Source: Trileptium ribeirensis
Taxonomy: Eukaryota; Nematoda; Enoplea; Enoplida; Thoracostomopsidae
Reading direction: 5' to 3'
Assembly: GCA_030248225.1 (NCBI GenBank)
Contig: JASANE010000682.1
Coordinates: forward strand, 1 to 64,000
DNA: 64,000 bases
Made by a program: the position numbers and the translations under genes. The number at the start of each line of letters is the position of its first letter. Within the stretch, counting starts at the first letter, position 1. Under the pieces are notes generated by a model. It saw only the letters and a list, made by a program, of their open reading frames with translations, had not been told where the DNA came from and ran no database searches. Below are positions 58,401 to 64,000 of this stretch, in pieces.

Positions 58401-61072
58401 GATTAAGACGTCTTTGATAAGATCTATACCTAAAATGTCGAGTTATCACATTTATGGCCAAAACGGTTAATCGGCGTAATTTTTTTTATTTCGGCAGACA
58501 AAAATAAGGACAGAGCTTGTCTTGAAACGACTAACTAGATATCGCGACGCTCTAAGATTTTTTTTATATACTCAGTCATCTTGCTATGAGGTATAGTTGT
58601 CATACTCATACAAAATCTTTTTACACAGCTTCTCCGAACTACTAAGATTATACCCGGGGGTCCTGTAGTTTGGAACTGGGGTTAGCAGAAAATACCTAAG
58701 GGCGATTCCAACAGTTGAACTCGGAAGTGGAACATTCAGTCCTATAATGTCTAACGTGGCAACCAATTGCAGTGTGCTACTAAAAATTGGAAATTTTAGT
58801 GATTTTTAACCCCGAAGGGGAAAGTTTGGGAATTTTTTAGTCAAAATTGGGTGAAATTCTCGTATTTTTTAAGCCCATCAAACAACAAATTCATAAATTT
58901 TTACTGGCGCAAATGGTTGAAATGGGTTGAGGCCAAATTGACCTAGTTGGCAAGAACTGGAAGAATTTGGGGAGAGGTCGAACTAAATGGAGCACCTTTC
59001 CCTATTTGGAGAAGCCAGTTATAGATAGTCCGCTTCAAGTAACCAGTTTGGTTATTACGGTATCCGTCTGCAAAATACGCAAGAGGTACAGCGACATTAG
59101 CATGGGATTTATGTAAATAACCTTTTGCTATTTTTGCTGCTTAGCTAATTCTGCGGGTGGCACATCGTCAGTCATCTATGATATACAGATCTGACATCAT
59201 CAACAACTTTTTGTTTATACTGGCTGGATCACGCGAACTGTGAAAATGACTTTAACATGCTACAATCGATATAGAGTACTGGCATTTTCCGCAGTGTTTA
59301 AAATAATTAGCTTTTCGTCAGACCTAAAATTTTTGATGCTCGCTTGAGGCCCAATAACCCCGAAGCGCCGCACTACCCTCCCCTTGGATCGCAACCACCC
59401 CACCCTACCCCCCCTTGGTTCTAAGAATTGTTGTTTCGTTCGTGTTATGCTAACATTTATATTTTGGTTTATAATACTGAGAAAACGTGTTAATATTTCG
59501 GTAAGTTTCGTGAGCCACAAGGGTGGCATGCGTTATAGTCTACATTCTAAATTGCCGTGCTATTGATTTTTTATGAGCGTGATTTTGTACTATTTATAAC
59601 AATAATTTAATGTTGGTAGGCAGGTTAGCTTAAATCCCATATTGCTGACCGTATACAATACGCGCCAGAAGTGACCGTCGCATTTCGAGCGGTCGAGTTT
59701 CCGGCGAGCCGCAAGCGAGTGGCTGGCTCGAGATTTGATTAATAGTAAATTATATTTTTATAACAAAATTATTTCGAGAGTGTCGCGAAGGCGCGACAGT
59801 CATTTTTGGCGGCTACTGTAGCTGCTGGAGAAGAAATTATTAGTCAATTCTGCAGAAAGCACATAGCGTTATATTTTTAGTAATTCTATTTATAAATCAT
59901 CTCACTAAGTTCTGTGTATTGGCATATTGATCTCAAGATCTATTTGCAACTCTTTGTTGCTATTTTATAGTATAGTAATTTTGTCGTCAAGACTAGCTCA
60001 TTTTGTTTGTAAAACGATTTCGGCAAACCTCGAATACATTGCTACCATATTGTTGTTAACAGTATAATATCGAACAGTGATTATAGTACTGATAAAGGAA
60101 ATATTCTTTTTACTATTTATTATTTTAAGTAATACGAGTGTTGTTTATAGTAACCCTTGGTCACTGCTTCGGGATGACGTAATTGAGATCACAGCTCAGT
60201 GTTTGCTTTCAAGTGTTCACGCTCTGGAGCAACGTCAAGGAACGAGACCGTCCAGCGCAGCGAAAATCACCGGGACGCCAAGAGCATCAGCTAGTCTGCC
60301 ACAAGACGCAAGTCGATACCCTTCACCAAGAGAACTGCATAGTTCAGGAACCCCTCTTCCTACATCATTGTCTTCGCATGCAGAGACAATAAATCCGTTG
60401 TTGTCTAGTGCTGTTGTTGATAACAAATCATCACTAACGCATCAGCTTCATTCTCTGGAAACTGCTGTAGCTTTAGAAAGAACAATAATTAAAGAATTTG
60501 GAAACTGCCTCCAATCTTTAATGTCAACAGCTAGCGAGATGCGGGCGGATGCGGTCAGAGCAATTGAGGAAGCCGCTTCGCTTGGTGACCAGTGTATCGC
60601 TGAGCCATATGGCGGCAGCACCCACTCCGTCAATCCAGGTTACTCCTCCACTTCATACGGCTTGCGCAAAGTTCCAAATGCAACGAGTCCTAATACACCG
60701 GCTCCTACAACTGGTGCAATATTGCTGCCGTCAGTTCAGGAGCGCCTTCGGCAGGAAGCTGCTGCTCGTCAGGTTGATTATAACACACGTATGGAGGTTG
60801 AAAATACAGCGCTATCTGCGAAGAATCGTGAACTTCAGTCTTCCGATGCTCATCTGGATTCGGATCGAATAGACAGTGGTGCTGATAGTGATATGATTAG
60901 CTACTCAAATGAAGAAGACTACGATGATGAAGATGACAATGACGAACAGAGTATTGGTACTAACAATAATGCAGAGGGTGACAGCGACGATGTTTCTAAA
61001 AGAAATACTGCAACGAAAAAAGGCGATGGTGAAGAATACAGCTCGGTGAGAGAAGTTCATGTTTTAGGATAA
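31307..61072 (+). CDS. LIN54: LIN54-like gene (tesmin/TSO1 CXC-domain protein), nine placed exons
   Basis: This is the DNA-binding subunit of the MuvB core of DREAM and Myb-MuvB, which binds CHR elements in cell-cycle promoters in the nucleus. Exons: 31307-31448, 35857-35948, 46801-46980, 49222-49379, 49880(or 49892)-49948, 50385-50530, 56872-56960, 57634-about 57989, 60151-61072. Splice phases agree at every join up to exon 8. CXC1 is spread over exons 5-6 ([14 protein letters not shown] | [11 protein letters not shown]), CXC2 over exons 7-8 ([18 protein letters not shown] | [14 protein letters not shown]). The tyrosines in YCDC and YCEC that contact the minor groove in human LIN54 are kept. 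The conserved C-terminal helix region ([10 protein letters not shown], then [16 protein letters not shown]) is in the last exon. Odd points: large TE-filled introns, a Ser/Pro-rich insert and an acidic tail. The N-terminal exons are less certain than the CXC exons. Confidence 0.9.
32385..32530 (+). repeat. tRNA-derived SINE of a second type
   Basis: The A box TGGCGCAGTGG (32393-32403) and a B-box-like TTGTTCTCGAGCCCC (about 32434-32448) are 30 bp apart, followed by a non-tRNA tail containing the inverted pair ACCACTTGTGGAATGTGGT. The anticodon and acceptor stems do not close, so a SINE is more likely than a tRNA gene. It lies in intron 1 of the LIN54-like gene. Confidence 0.5.
32641..34440 (+). 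mobile_element. HINE/Helentron-like repeat with internal tandem units, copy A
   Basis: The head is ACGTAGTGAAACATAG, then GTGTGTTGCAGGGGTGAAAT. The tail contains TTCACTACGTTC (34404-34415), the inverse of the head, and a pair CTATCGAGA/TCTCGATAG (34352-34360 and 34421-34429). Between them are five to six 306-360-bp units sharing TTCTGACGTC(C/T)TGG, TCGGGCATGGGAAACTCATT and TTTTATTTCATAGTAAAATG. Subterminal inverted repeats plus an internal tandem array fit the known HINE architecture; the class is inference. ORFs inside are chance. It lies in intron 1. Confidence 0.65.
35204..35625 (+). mobile_element. hAT-type MITE (422 bp)
   Basis: CAGGGTTTTTGTG at the left faces AAAAAACCCTG at the right. 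The flanking octamers CTGCAGTT (35196-35203) and CTGCCGTT (35626-35633) match at 7 of 8 positions, an 8-bp duplication. Poly-A/T blocks and AAATTTCAAAAAACAC words occur inside both ends. It is non-coding and lies in intron 1. Confidence 0.75.
35857..35948 (+). CDS. LIN54: LIN54-like exon 2 (candidate)
   Basis: The acceptor CTTTTTTCAG precedes 92 nt open in the phase left by exon 1 (A|GT). The donor AAT|GTACGT leaves phase 0, matching exon 3. It encodes a Ser-rich, weakly basic segment ([17 protein letters not shown]...). No conserved domain. Support is the splice sites and the phase match on both sides. Confidence 0.5.
36720..37430 (+). repeat. hairpin plus ~155-bp tandem array
   Basis: CGCTCCGTT and AACGGAGCG form an inverted pair about 30 bp apart near 36723-36767. 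They are followed by GTCTGTCCGTCTTCGAAC and three units of ~155 bp with the landmark ATCACGAATATG (about 37060, 37212 and 37365) and TATGCTAATTAG. The layout resembles the leader of a Helitron/HINE-type repeat. No right end was found. Confidence 0.5.
38365..38601 (+). mobile_element. MITE, copy B (left part missing)
   Basis: Similar to the right two-thirds of the MITE at 18839-19207: TGCATAAAAAACATAAATTT, GTTGAACA(C/T)(A/G)GG, TCACGAACA, and the terminal CTATGGACAGACCAGC. The left terminus is absent. It lies in intron 2 of the LIN54-like gene. Confidence 0.55.
39650..39735 (+). repeat. degenerate CCTAAG (TTAGGC-type) hexamer tract
   Basis: CCTAAG/CTAAGC words repeat with interruptions over about 80 bp. 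The reverse complement is TTAGGC. A few more such words occur at about 5458-5510. The tract is too degraded to call telomeric. Confidence 0.4.
39946..40778 (+). pseudogene. Merlin-type (IS1016/ISXO2-like DDE) transposase relic
   Basis: The first ORF (39946-40542, 198 codons) has the N-terminal zinc-binding part ([11 protein letters not shown], then [16 protein letters not shown]), the helical stretch [18 protein letters not shown], and the first catalytic motif [20 protein letters not shown], where the Asp of VEVDES is expected to bind metal. At about 40519 the frame shifts by one. The continuation ([19 protein letters not shown]) runs in the frame ending at 40778 and includes QETHGANW, in the place of the family's PETGAxT motif. 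The second Asp region is degraded. So it is a frameshifted, inactive Merlin copy of nearly full coding length. It lies in intron 2, same strand as the host gene. Confidence 0.8.
41777..42391 (+). mobile_element. hAT-like element, deleted copy (615 bp)
   Basis: It starts CAAGGAATAACCGGAAC and ends GGTTACTCTCTG. The flanks TTTAGGAT (41769-41776) and CTTATGAT (42392-42399) match at 6 of 8, a worn 8-bp duplication. The sequence aligns with both halves of the 19639-27749 element but lacks the middle, including the Helitron insertion point. It lies in intron 2. Confidence 0.75.
44276..44338 (+). mobile_element. very short mariner-type MITE (63 bp)
   Basis: TA flanks both ends (44274-44275 and 44339-44340). 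The element begins CAGTACGCGCCAGAAATGAC and ends TACTG. The left end matches the 163-bp element at 59656-59818, so this is an internally deleted copy. Confidence 0.6.
45332..45616. mobile_element. foldback/palindromic element (285 bp)
   Basis: The two arms of about 90-130 bp are inverted copies. The left arm starts CAAGAGTGCATTA and reads GTATGACAC, TCACATGTTAGCCCG, GATGATnnGGGCGTTTT and CCTGACCCCC; the right arm reads the same on the other strand from 45616 inwards. Only about 50-100 bp at the centre is unpaired. The flanks TTATCAC and ATGTCAC are at best a weak duplication. It lies in intron 2. It would form a long hairpin when single-stranded or transcribed. Confidence 0.75.
46801..46980 (+). 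CDS. LIN54: LIN54-like exon 3
   Basis: The acceptor TTTCTTCAG precedes exactly 60 codons, phase 0 on both sides, ending AAAG|GTATTA. It encodes a Ser/Gln/Pro-rich segment ([19 protein letters not shown], then [16 protein letters not shown]), typical of the disordered region in front of the CXC domain. TP and SP dipeptides are present. Confidence 0.65.
47900..49085 (-). pseudogene. 5'-truncated LINE: reverse transcriptase C-terminal half
   Basis: The minus-strand frame is open from about 49080 to 47920. It begins in RT motif A ([13 protein letters not shown]), then [19 protein letters not shown] in place of GVRQGCxLSPxLFN, HADD (usual Y/F-ADD) in [11 protein letters not shown], the [13 protein letters not shown] and [20 protein letters not shown] motifs, and [10 protein letters not shown] near the end. 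It is an RTE/Proto2-like type by overall look. Replacement of the aromatic residue before ADD and the altered B motif suggest it is dead, although the frame is still open over 357 codons. The 5' truncation near 49085 is typical of LINE insertion. It lies in intron 3, antisense to the host gene. Confidence 0.8.
49222..49379 (+). CDS. LIN54: LIN54-like exon 4
   Basis: The acceptor CACGTTTTTAG precedes 158 open nt (52 codons plus AG). It enters in phase 0 from exon 3 and leaves in phase 2, as exon 5 needs. It encodes [18 protein letters not shown] and a hydrophobic [15 protein letters not shown] end. The donor AG|GTTTCA is weak. No known domain; it lies just N-terminal to the CXC region. Confidence 0.6.
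49880..49948 (+). CDS. LIN54: LIN54-like exon 5 (first half of CXC1)
   Basis: The exon ends [18 protein letters not shown] plus TT, before a strong donor GTAAGT. It aligns with human LIN54 RKPCNCTKSLCLKL: the CxC, the Ser and the CLKL are in place. Two acceptors are possible (AG at 49878-49879 or 49890-49891); both give the phase set by exon 4. TT|G restores the Leu with exon 6. Confidence 0.85.
50385..50530 (+). CDS. LIN54: LIN54-like exon 6 (CXC1 core and linker)
   Basis: The acceptor TTATTTTAG and donor GTCG|GTAAGT bound 146 nt. The exon encodes [19 protein letters not shown], the zinc-binding core of CXC1, and the conserved linker [20 protein letters not shown]. Spacing and residues match LIN54 almost position by position, including the DNA-contacting Tyr. 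Confidence 0.95.
50928..51146 (-). pseudogene. LINE fragment, C-terminal domain region
   Basis: The minus frame reads [20 protein letters not shown] then CLETCNGEE, the pattern of the 'LTGH-x-x-L-N-x-H-x-x-x-L-G' segment and Cys motif that closes many Jockey/R1/CR1-type polyproteins. It then continues as [18 protein letters not shown], like the following R-x-x-x-L-G-x-x-x-L segment. The His/Cys part between is frameshifted. It is a short relic in intron 6. Confidence 0.5.
51680..52105 (+). mobile_element. hAT-like element, right-truncated copy carrying the empty Helitron site
   Basis: It starts CAGGTAATAACCGGAATCGG and follows the 19639-27749 element through the GCTTTCCACTATACAGC, TTTCCTTTACTA and AACTGAAGGTATGCTATAATT segments, then loses similarity near 52105. 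At 52028/52029 it reads ACATGTTA|TTCCGCAGG without any insertion, the direct counterpart of the interrupted site at 20034/27051. Confidence 0.8.
52361..52462 (-). mobile_element. mariner-type MITE, diverged inverted copy
   Basis: The reverse complement reads GGTAAATTATATTTTTAGAA, TTATTTCGAG and CAGTCAGCTTTGGCTGGTAC, matching the right half of the 59656-59818 element. The left terminus is not recognisable. Confidence 0.45.
52671..54540 (+). mobile_element. HINE/Helentron-like repeat, copy B
   Basis: The head CAGAACGTAGTGGAGATTGT and the GTGTGTTGCAGGGGTGAAAT block match copy A. Internal units again carry TTCTGACG, TCGGGCATGG and CATAGTAAAATGATAAAT. The tail CTATCGAGAG ... CACTACGTTC ... TCTCGATAG and TTACTAGTA ends at 54540. 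In this copy the end reads CTAG followed by T, the CTRR|T form of Helitron ends. It lies in intron 6. Confidence 0.65.
54600..55410. other. intronic sequence, nothing assigned
   Basis: Several short ORFs with no motif. The 55190-55399 frame ([13 protein letters not shown]) is not supported by splice sites in the host-gene phase. Confidence 0.3.
55418..55783 (-). CDS. unrecognised antisense ORF (121 aa) inside intron 6
   Basis: An ATG-started frame with a plausible protein composition: a Lys/Arg-rich first half ([18 protein letters not shown], then [19 protein letters not shown]), a [18 protein letters not shown] middle and an acidic EEAAASP end. CTTTACAGC-like acceptor sequence overlaps its start on the minus strand (TTACAG before CAATGTCAATG), so it could be a terminal exon. 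No partner exon or homologue is recognised. It is either a nested gene, a piece of an unknown element, or chance. Confidence 0.3.
   Translation of the reverse strand: MSMLLSQESLSEQKKKKIARPKACYAKKFLTKKDVKLTMNQLLSLFRARRHAMHLAYRQLIKKNKLNPGVYACHNYYSAELGLHKKSGHTKVKIEDIYVSGPRSDEEAAASPKLLERIIFL
55860..56740 (-). pseudogene. LINE reverse transcriptase relic, multiply frameshifted
   Basis: On the minus strand, in order but in different frames: [15 protein letters not shown] (RT motif ahead of A), [20 protein letters not shown] with the intact YADD catalytic site (56178-56405 frame), [28 protein letters not shown] (usually LLYGxETW), and FLRTILGWA. The order is right for an RTE/L1-like RT from motif 1 to the C-terminus, about 0.9 kb. 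It has lost its reading frame and is dead. Confidence 0.75.
56872..56960 (+). CDS. LIN54: LIN54-like exon 7 (start of CXC2)
   Basis: The acceptor AATCGCTTTAG gives GA to complete the codon begun in exon 6 (G|GA, Gly). The exon encodes the short linker [10 protein letters not shown] and [18 protein letters not shown], the first half of CXC2, ending GAA|GTACGG in phase 0. The DNA-contacting Tyr is kept. Confidence 0.93.
57421..57530 (+). pseudogene. decayed duplicate of LIN54 exon 8
   Basis: TTTTTGTAGCGGTAACTTGC at about 57420 matches the acceptor and start of exon 8 (57625-57650). In the shared frame it reads VTCGIRCK and then a TGA stop where exon 8 reads CLGCRN. Similarity continues (CGGCTA, then TTAGTTACTGAAGGAACT against GCATCAGTGGCTGAAGCAACT). 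The copies lie about 206 bp apart. It still has an AG acceptor. If used, it would truncate CXC2. Confidence 0.7.
57634..57989 (+). CDS. LIN54: LIN54-like exon 8 (end of CXC2 and following region)
   Basis: The acceptor ACAACGTTTTAG precedes [16 protein letters not shown], which closes CXC2, then [19 protein letters not shown], matching the KTLMHLADAAE segment of human LIN54. After that comes a His/Gln/Gly-rich stretch ([19 protein letters not shown]). The frame stays open to a TAA at 58041. A donor leaving two bases is needed for exon 9; GTTAGT at 57990 or GTTAAC at 57978 would fit. The end is therefore approximate, and one more small exon before 60151 cannot be excluded. Confidence 0.85.
59656..59818 (+). 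mobile_element. mariner-type MITE (163 bp)
   Basis: TA flanks both ends (59654-59655 and 59819-59820). The inverted termini are CAATACGCGCCAGAAGTGAC on the left and CAGTAGCCGCCAAAAATGAC as the reverse complement of the right. CAGT ends with a TA duplication fit the Tc1/mariner superfamily. It lies in intron 8, with relatives at 44276 and 52361. Confidence 0.7.
60151..61072 (+). CDS. LIN54: LIN54-like last exon (C-terminal helices, Ser/Pro insert, acidic tail)
   Basis: The acceptor TGTTTATAG precedes T|AAC; the in-frame codons further left are intronic. [20 protein letters not shown] aligns with EVAEATCNCLLAQAEQA of human LIN54. About 75 residues later, [20 protein letters not shown] aligns with AAERMILEEFGRCLMSVIN. 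The residues between are Ser/Pro/Thr-rich with several TP/SP sites, where the human protein has only a short basic link. After the second helix the protein runs on for about 150 residues, including an Asp/Glu/Asn-rich block ([15 protein letters not shown]). The stop is at 61070-61072. Confidence 0.88.
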
Positions 61073-61744
61073 ATTGTACGTCATATGTTGCAGACAGATT
61101 TTATTGGAAATCTCTGCAATGGGGCATAAAACGGCTGGCTTCACGCTATTTTGCGTAGAGAACTGGTCCACGATGTATGTTGAAATATATGTCGTAATCA
61201 GATAATACCCGTATTGAAACCGGGATTTTCATAGCGAAAAATTGTAAGCAATCAGCGCTTGTTCATCTGTCGAAAGGGTTTACAAGTAGTCGTAAAAATG
61301 CATGCGGCACTAAAAATAATTGGCTGTTAACAGATATGTCTTCAACCAGTTCGCGACTTTCCAAAAGTGATAGTTGAACGGTCGAACTCAATTCGTGGAA
61401 TGTCTCATTTTTGAGCATAGCATTGTATTTGTACATATTTAGGGATAAAATGCTGGAATGTCTTTATGTTCCTATGCCACAAACGCGTTCTGATTCGTTT
61501 GTGAGTGGACTTTCAAATTTTTCGTTTGAAAAAAAAATTAAAAATATAAATACGTTTTGTATCGCTTTTAAAAAAATTCTCTTAGTGTTTGGAAAACAAA
61601 GGAAAGTAGAAAAATATTCAGACATTATTCGGAGACTTGTATGAATCTGGAAATTAGTTTTAGCCTGGGAGACATATAAAATAATTCAAAAGGTCTCAAA
61701 ATGTATGTTTTTGACATTTATAAATATTTTAACATGTTTTGACG

Positions 61745-61750
61745 AATAAA
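61745..61750 (+). promoter_or_regulatory. candidate poly(A) signal for the LIN54-like gene
   Basis: AATAAA lies about 670 bp after the stop codon. It is a canonical hexamer in an otherwise AT-rich, ORF-poor 3' region. Confidence 0.35.
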
Positions 61751-61759
61751 ATTAAGGTA

Positions 61760-62940
61760 TTGCGCCTTATACAGCATTACCAAATTTCCCTCCTCCTAGC
61801 TCATTCGTGATACAACAAGTGTCATTGGCCATTTGTTATTGTAACCGGACAAATTAAAATGAAATCATTGTGAGTGTAACGATTCAACAATTCCACGCCG
61901 CTACACATGCCAGTTGGTAATGTATCATTGCTTGTAGCATGTTGCGCTGCAGTGTAATATTATAACATTTGTACCACTTTGCTAATTTGGAATCGACAGC
62001 CTTGTGATTTGGTGTTGATCACCGTTTAATGATATTTTTTGATCTGTTTATTGTTAAGTTTTGTAATCAAAAGAGAACTAGACAAATAGATATTTCGGAC
62101 AATAACGTAAGTTGTTTGGTAACATTCGAGGCTATATACTCTAGCGGTTTGCGAAAAACCCCACACAACATTGGAGTTTTTATCCATACGCTGCGTTTAC
62201 ACAAATTCTAGAAGTGAGAGGTATTCGTTTCTTGTAACCTGTATGCCTGCTTTAAATTGTCACGGCTTTTTTGCTATACGCAAACGGAAATTTCAGAACA
62301 TGAAGATATGCGTAAATGAATACTTGTTGCCGTCTGGATACATGCGCTTAACTATTGCCATTATGCGGATAAATATGTTGAAGCCTCTTAAACACGTGGT
62401 TACAATATCGTAGTTACCATTCCCACATTATGTTGTGCGAAAATACTACTGAGATTTGAAACTTTCAATTTAGCTATAAGGAGTACTCTGATATTTTGAG
62501 TTATGTTTTCCTAGAGAGTTCGATGGAAAATGATGACCACTGACCGGTAAATGTGCTAGTCACTCGCAGTAAGCGCAACCGGAGCGGGTCCGGGTGATTG
62601 CGCTAAATAACTTACTATTGCAGGGTTTCCAATGTAGCGCTTTAAAGTCCCACAAATAATAATGCAGCGGAAAAGGATTAGTGACAACGCTACCTTCATT
62701 TTATTCACATATCAAGATAATAGGACTTTATTTATTTTTTCTATGATTAAAATACTACATGATTTGACATTGATCAATCAAAAATTGTAAGAAACATGTA
62801 TAATTTGAAAAATCATTTTTATGTTGCAGGATCATAGAACCTTTGATATTTGATGCATATTACGCCAAAACAAATTTTATCGTGTTCTGCAACCCGAATA
62901 CCTATTGTAAACGCATTCTAATCACCTATATATATCTACA
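61760..62940. other. intergenic sequence downstream of the LIN54-like gene
   Basis: Only short ORFs (at most 80 codons) with no motif. CCGGAGCGGGTCCGGGTG lies at about 62579-62596. No RNA gene or element terminus is recognised. Confidence 0.35.
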
Positions 62941-62943
62941 AAT

Positions 62944-64000
62944 CAGAGCGTAGTGTAACGTAGTAGAGATAGTGTGTTGCGGGGGTGAAATCGTTTAAAT
63001 TCCGTCTGTGTGTGTGACCGGCCATAACTTGGGGAAACGACTTGTCCGATTTTCATGATTTTGGGCTCATTCGAACCGGTATAGTCGATTCACTGTGCAC
63101 ATCCCCGGATATTTTGATTTGAGGTCTGGTTCCGTTGGCAGAAATCAAAACTATTGGTTTTTACCCCATTTATTTTCCCGTTACGGACTCAAGGTTATTT
63201 TTATCTTAACTATCGAATTGTTTTCTGTGGTTGGTTTTATATTGTACAATGATAAATACCGATGCCTCTGTTTTGTTTTTCTATTAAGGCTCAGGTTCCG
63301 AAGTTAATCGTTTGAGGTACGGGTGTATGGCGCCCCGTGCTTCGTCGACCAAAAATTCGAAAACTTATTCTGACGTCCTGTGTGGCTGAAAAGTTTCACA
63401 TGGTGTTTTTCCGGTATGGGAAACTCATTGCCGGTGTTGGTTTTGCTCTGTGACGCATGGGTTCATGGTTAAGGGCTTGGTTCTGAATCAGGTCAAAATG
63501 AGTGTTTTACCCCATTTGAGTATCCTTCACGAAAGCAAGGTTATTTTTATCTTAACTCTCGAATTTTTTTCTCTGAATGGTTTTATTTCATACTAAAATG
63601 ATAAATGCCTATTACGCTTTTTGTTTTCCGATCAAGGCTCCGGTCCTGGAGCCATGGGAGTTGGGGTATGCCACCCTCGTGGTTACTCGACGTAAAATTC
63701 GAAAATTTGTTCTGACGTCATGTGTGGCCGAAAAGTTTGACGTCATGTGTGGCTGAAAAGTTTTACTTGGGGGTTTTCGGGCATATAAAATTCATTGCCA
63801 GTGTTGGTTTTGCTCTGCGACCCATGGTTCTATGGCTATGGGGGTATGGCGCCCCCACGGTCAAAGGTCAAAGTGACGGTTTTTACCCCATTTTAGTACC
63901 CTTTACGGTCTGCAACGTTATTTTTATCTTATTTCCCGTTTATTTTTCTCTGATTGGTTTTATTTCTTAGTAAAATGATAAATGCCGGTACCTCATTTTT
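62944..64000 (+). mobile_element. HINE/Helentron-like repeat, copy C (cut by the window end)
   Basis: The head CAGAGCGTAGTGTAACGTAG, GTGTGTTGCGGGGGTGAAAT and the block GGGCTCATTCGAACCGGTAT match copy B. At least two internal units follow. The tail lies beyond the window. This copy is outside the host gene. Confidence 0.65.

Noticed and set aside
60077..60150. Hydrophobic signal-peptide-like start of the 60077-61072 ORF
   Set aside because: It is intron sequence upstream of the acceptor at 60149-60150; homology to LIN54 begins after it.

Overview
The window is AT-rich nuclear DNA from an invertebrate animal; the species cannot be named from sequence alone. The reasons are a spliced host gene with GT-AG introns of several kb, and a dense layer of animal-type mobile elements: capsid genes of the Maverick/Polinton-adintovirus type, an autonomous Helitron, hAT-, Merlin- and mariner-type DNA elements, tRNA-derived SINEs and LINE fragments. 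No rRNA, CRISPR array or bacterial operon is visible.

Region by region. (1) 1-2.7 kb: the right part of a virus-like element, all on the + strand. It holds the 3' end of an upstream gene, a tiny Lys-rich core-like protein, an intact 428-codon major-capsid-like gene, a small membrane protein and another small ORF. Spacers are only 20-65 bp and three of the four share a TTAAAA-type motif. (2) 2.7-18.5 kb: about 16 kb with no recognisable gene, but with minisatellites, recurring GC-rich words and two copies of a tRNA-type SINE. (3) 18.8-27.8 kb: nested insertions. A third SINE copy is split by a MITE. Next to it a hAT-like element with a perfect 8-bp target duplication is split by a 7,016-bp Helitron (20035-27050, coding on the minus strand) with intact termini. 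A related hAT copy at 51.7-52.1 kb provides the empty site. The Helitron encodes, in order, a 2A-type ribosome-skipping peptide, a PHD finger, seven 23-residue repeats, a HUH Rep domain and a PIF1-type helicase, in four frames separated by three frameshifts. (4) 31.3-61.1 kb: a host gene on the + strand, a LIN54-type (tesmin/TSO1, CXC-domain) DNA-binding subunit of the MuvB/DREAM complex. Nine exons can be placed, and splice phases agree at eight of nine candidate joins; the donor of exon 8 is not fixed. The introns carry SINEs, HINE-like repeats with internal tandem arrays, hAT and mariner MITEs, a Merlin transposase relic, a foldback element and three LINE relics. A decayed duplicate of exon 8 lies just upstream of the real one. 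(5) 62.9-64 kb: another HINE-like repeat running off the window.

How the parts relate: the host gene is the only apparent cellular gene, and the rest is a layered record of insertions. The most unusual items are the 2A peptide and PHD module fused to the front of a Helitron Rep-helicase, the exactly datable nested insertion, the pseudo-exon in LIN54, the Ser/Pro-rich insert and acidic tail of LIN54, and the compact capsid cassette. All homology statements come from reading the sequence and from memory of the families; no database search was possible.
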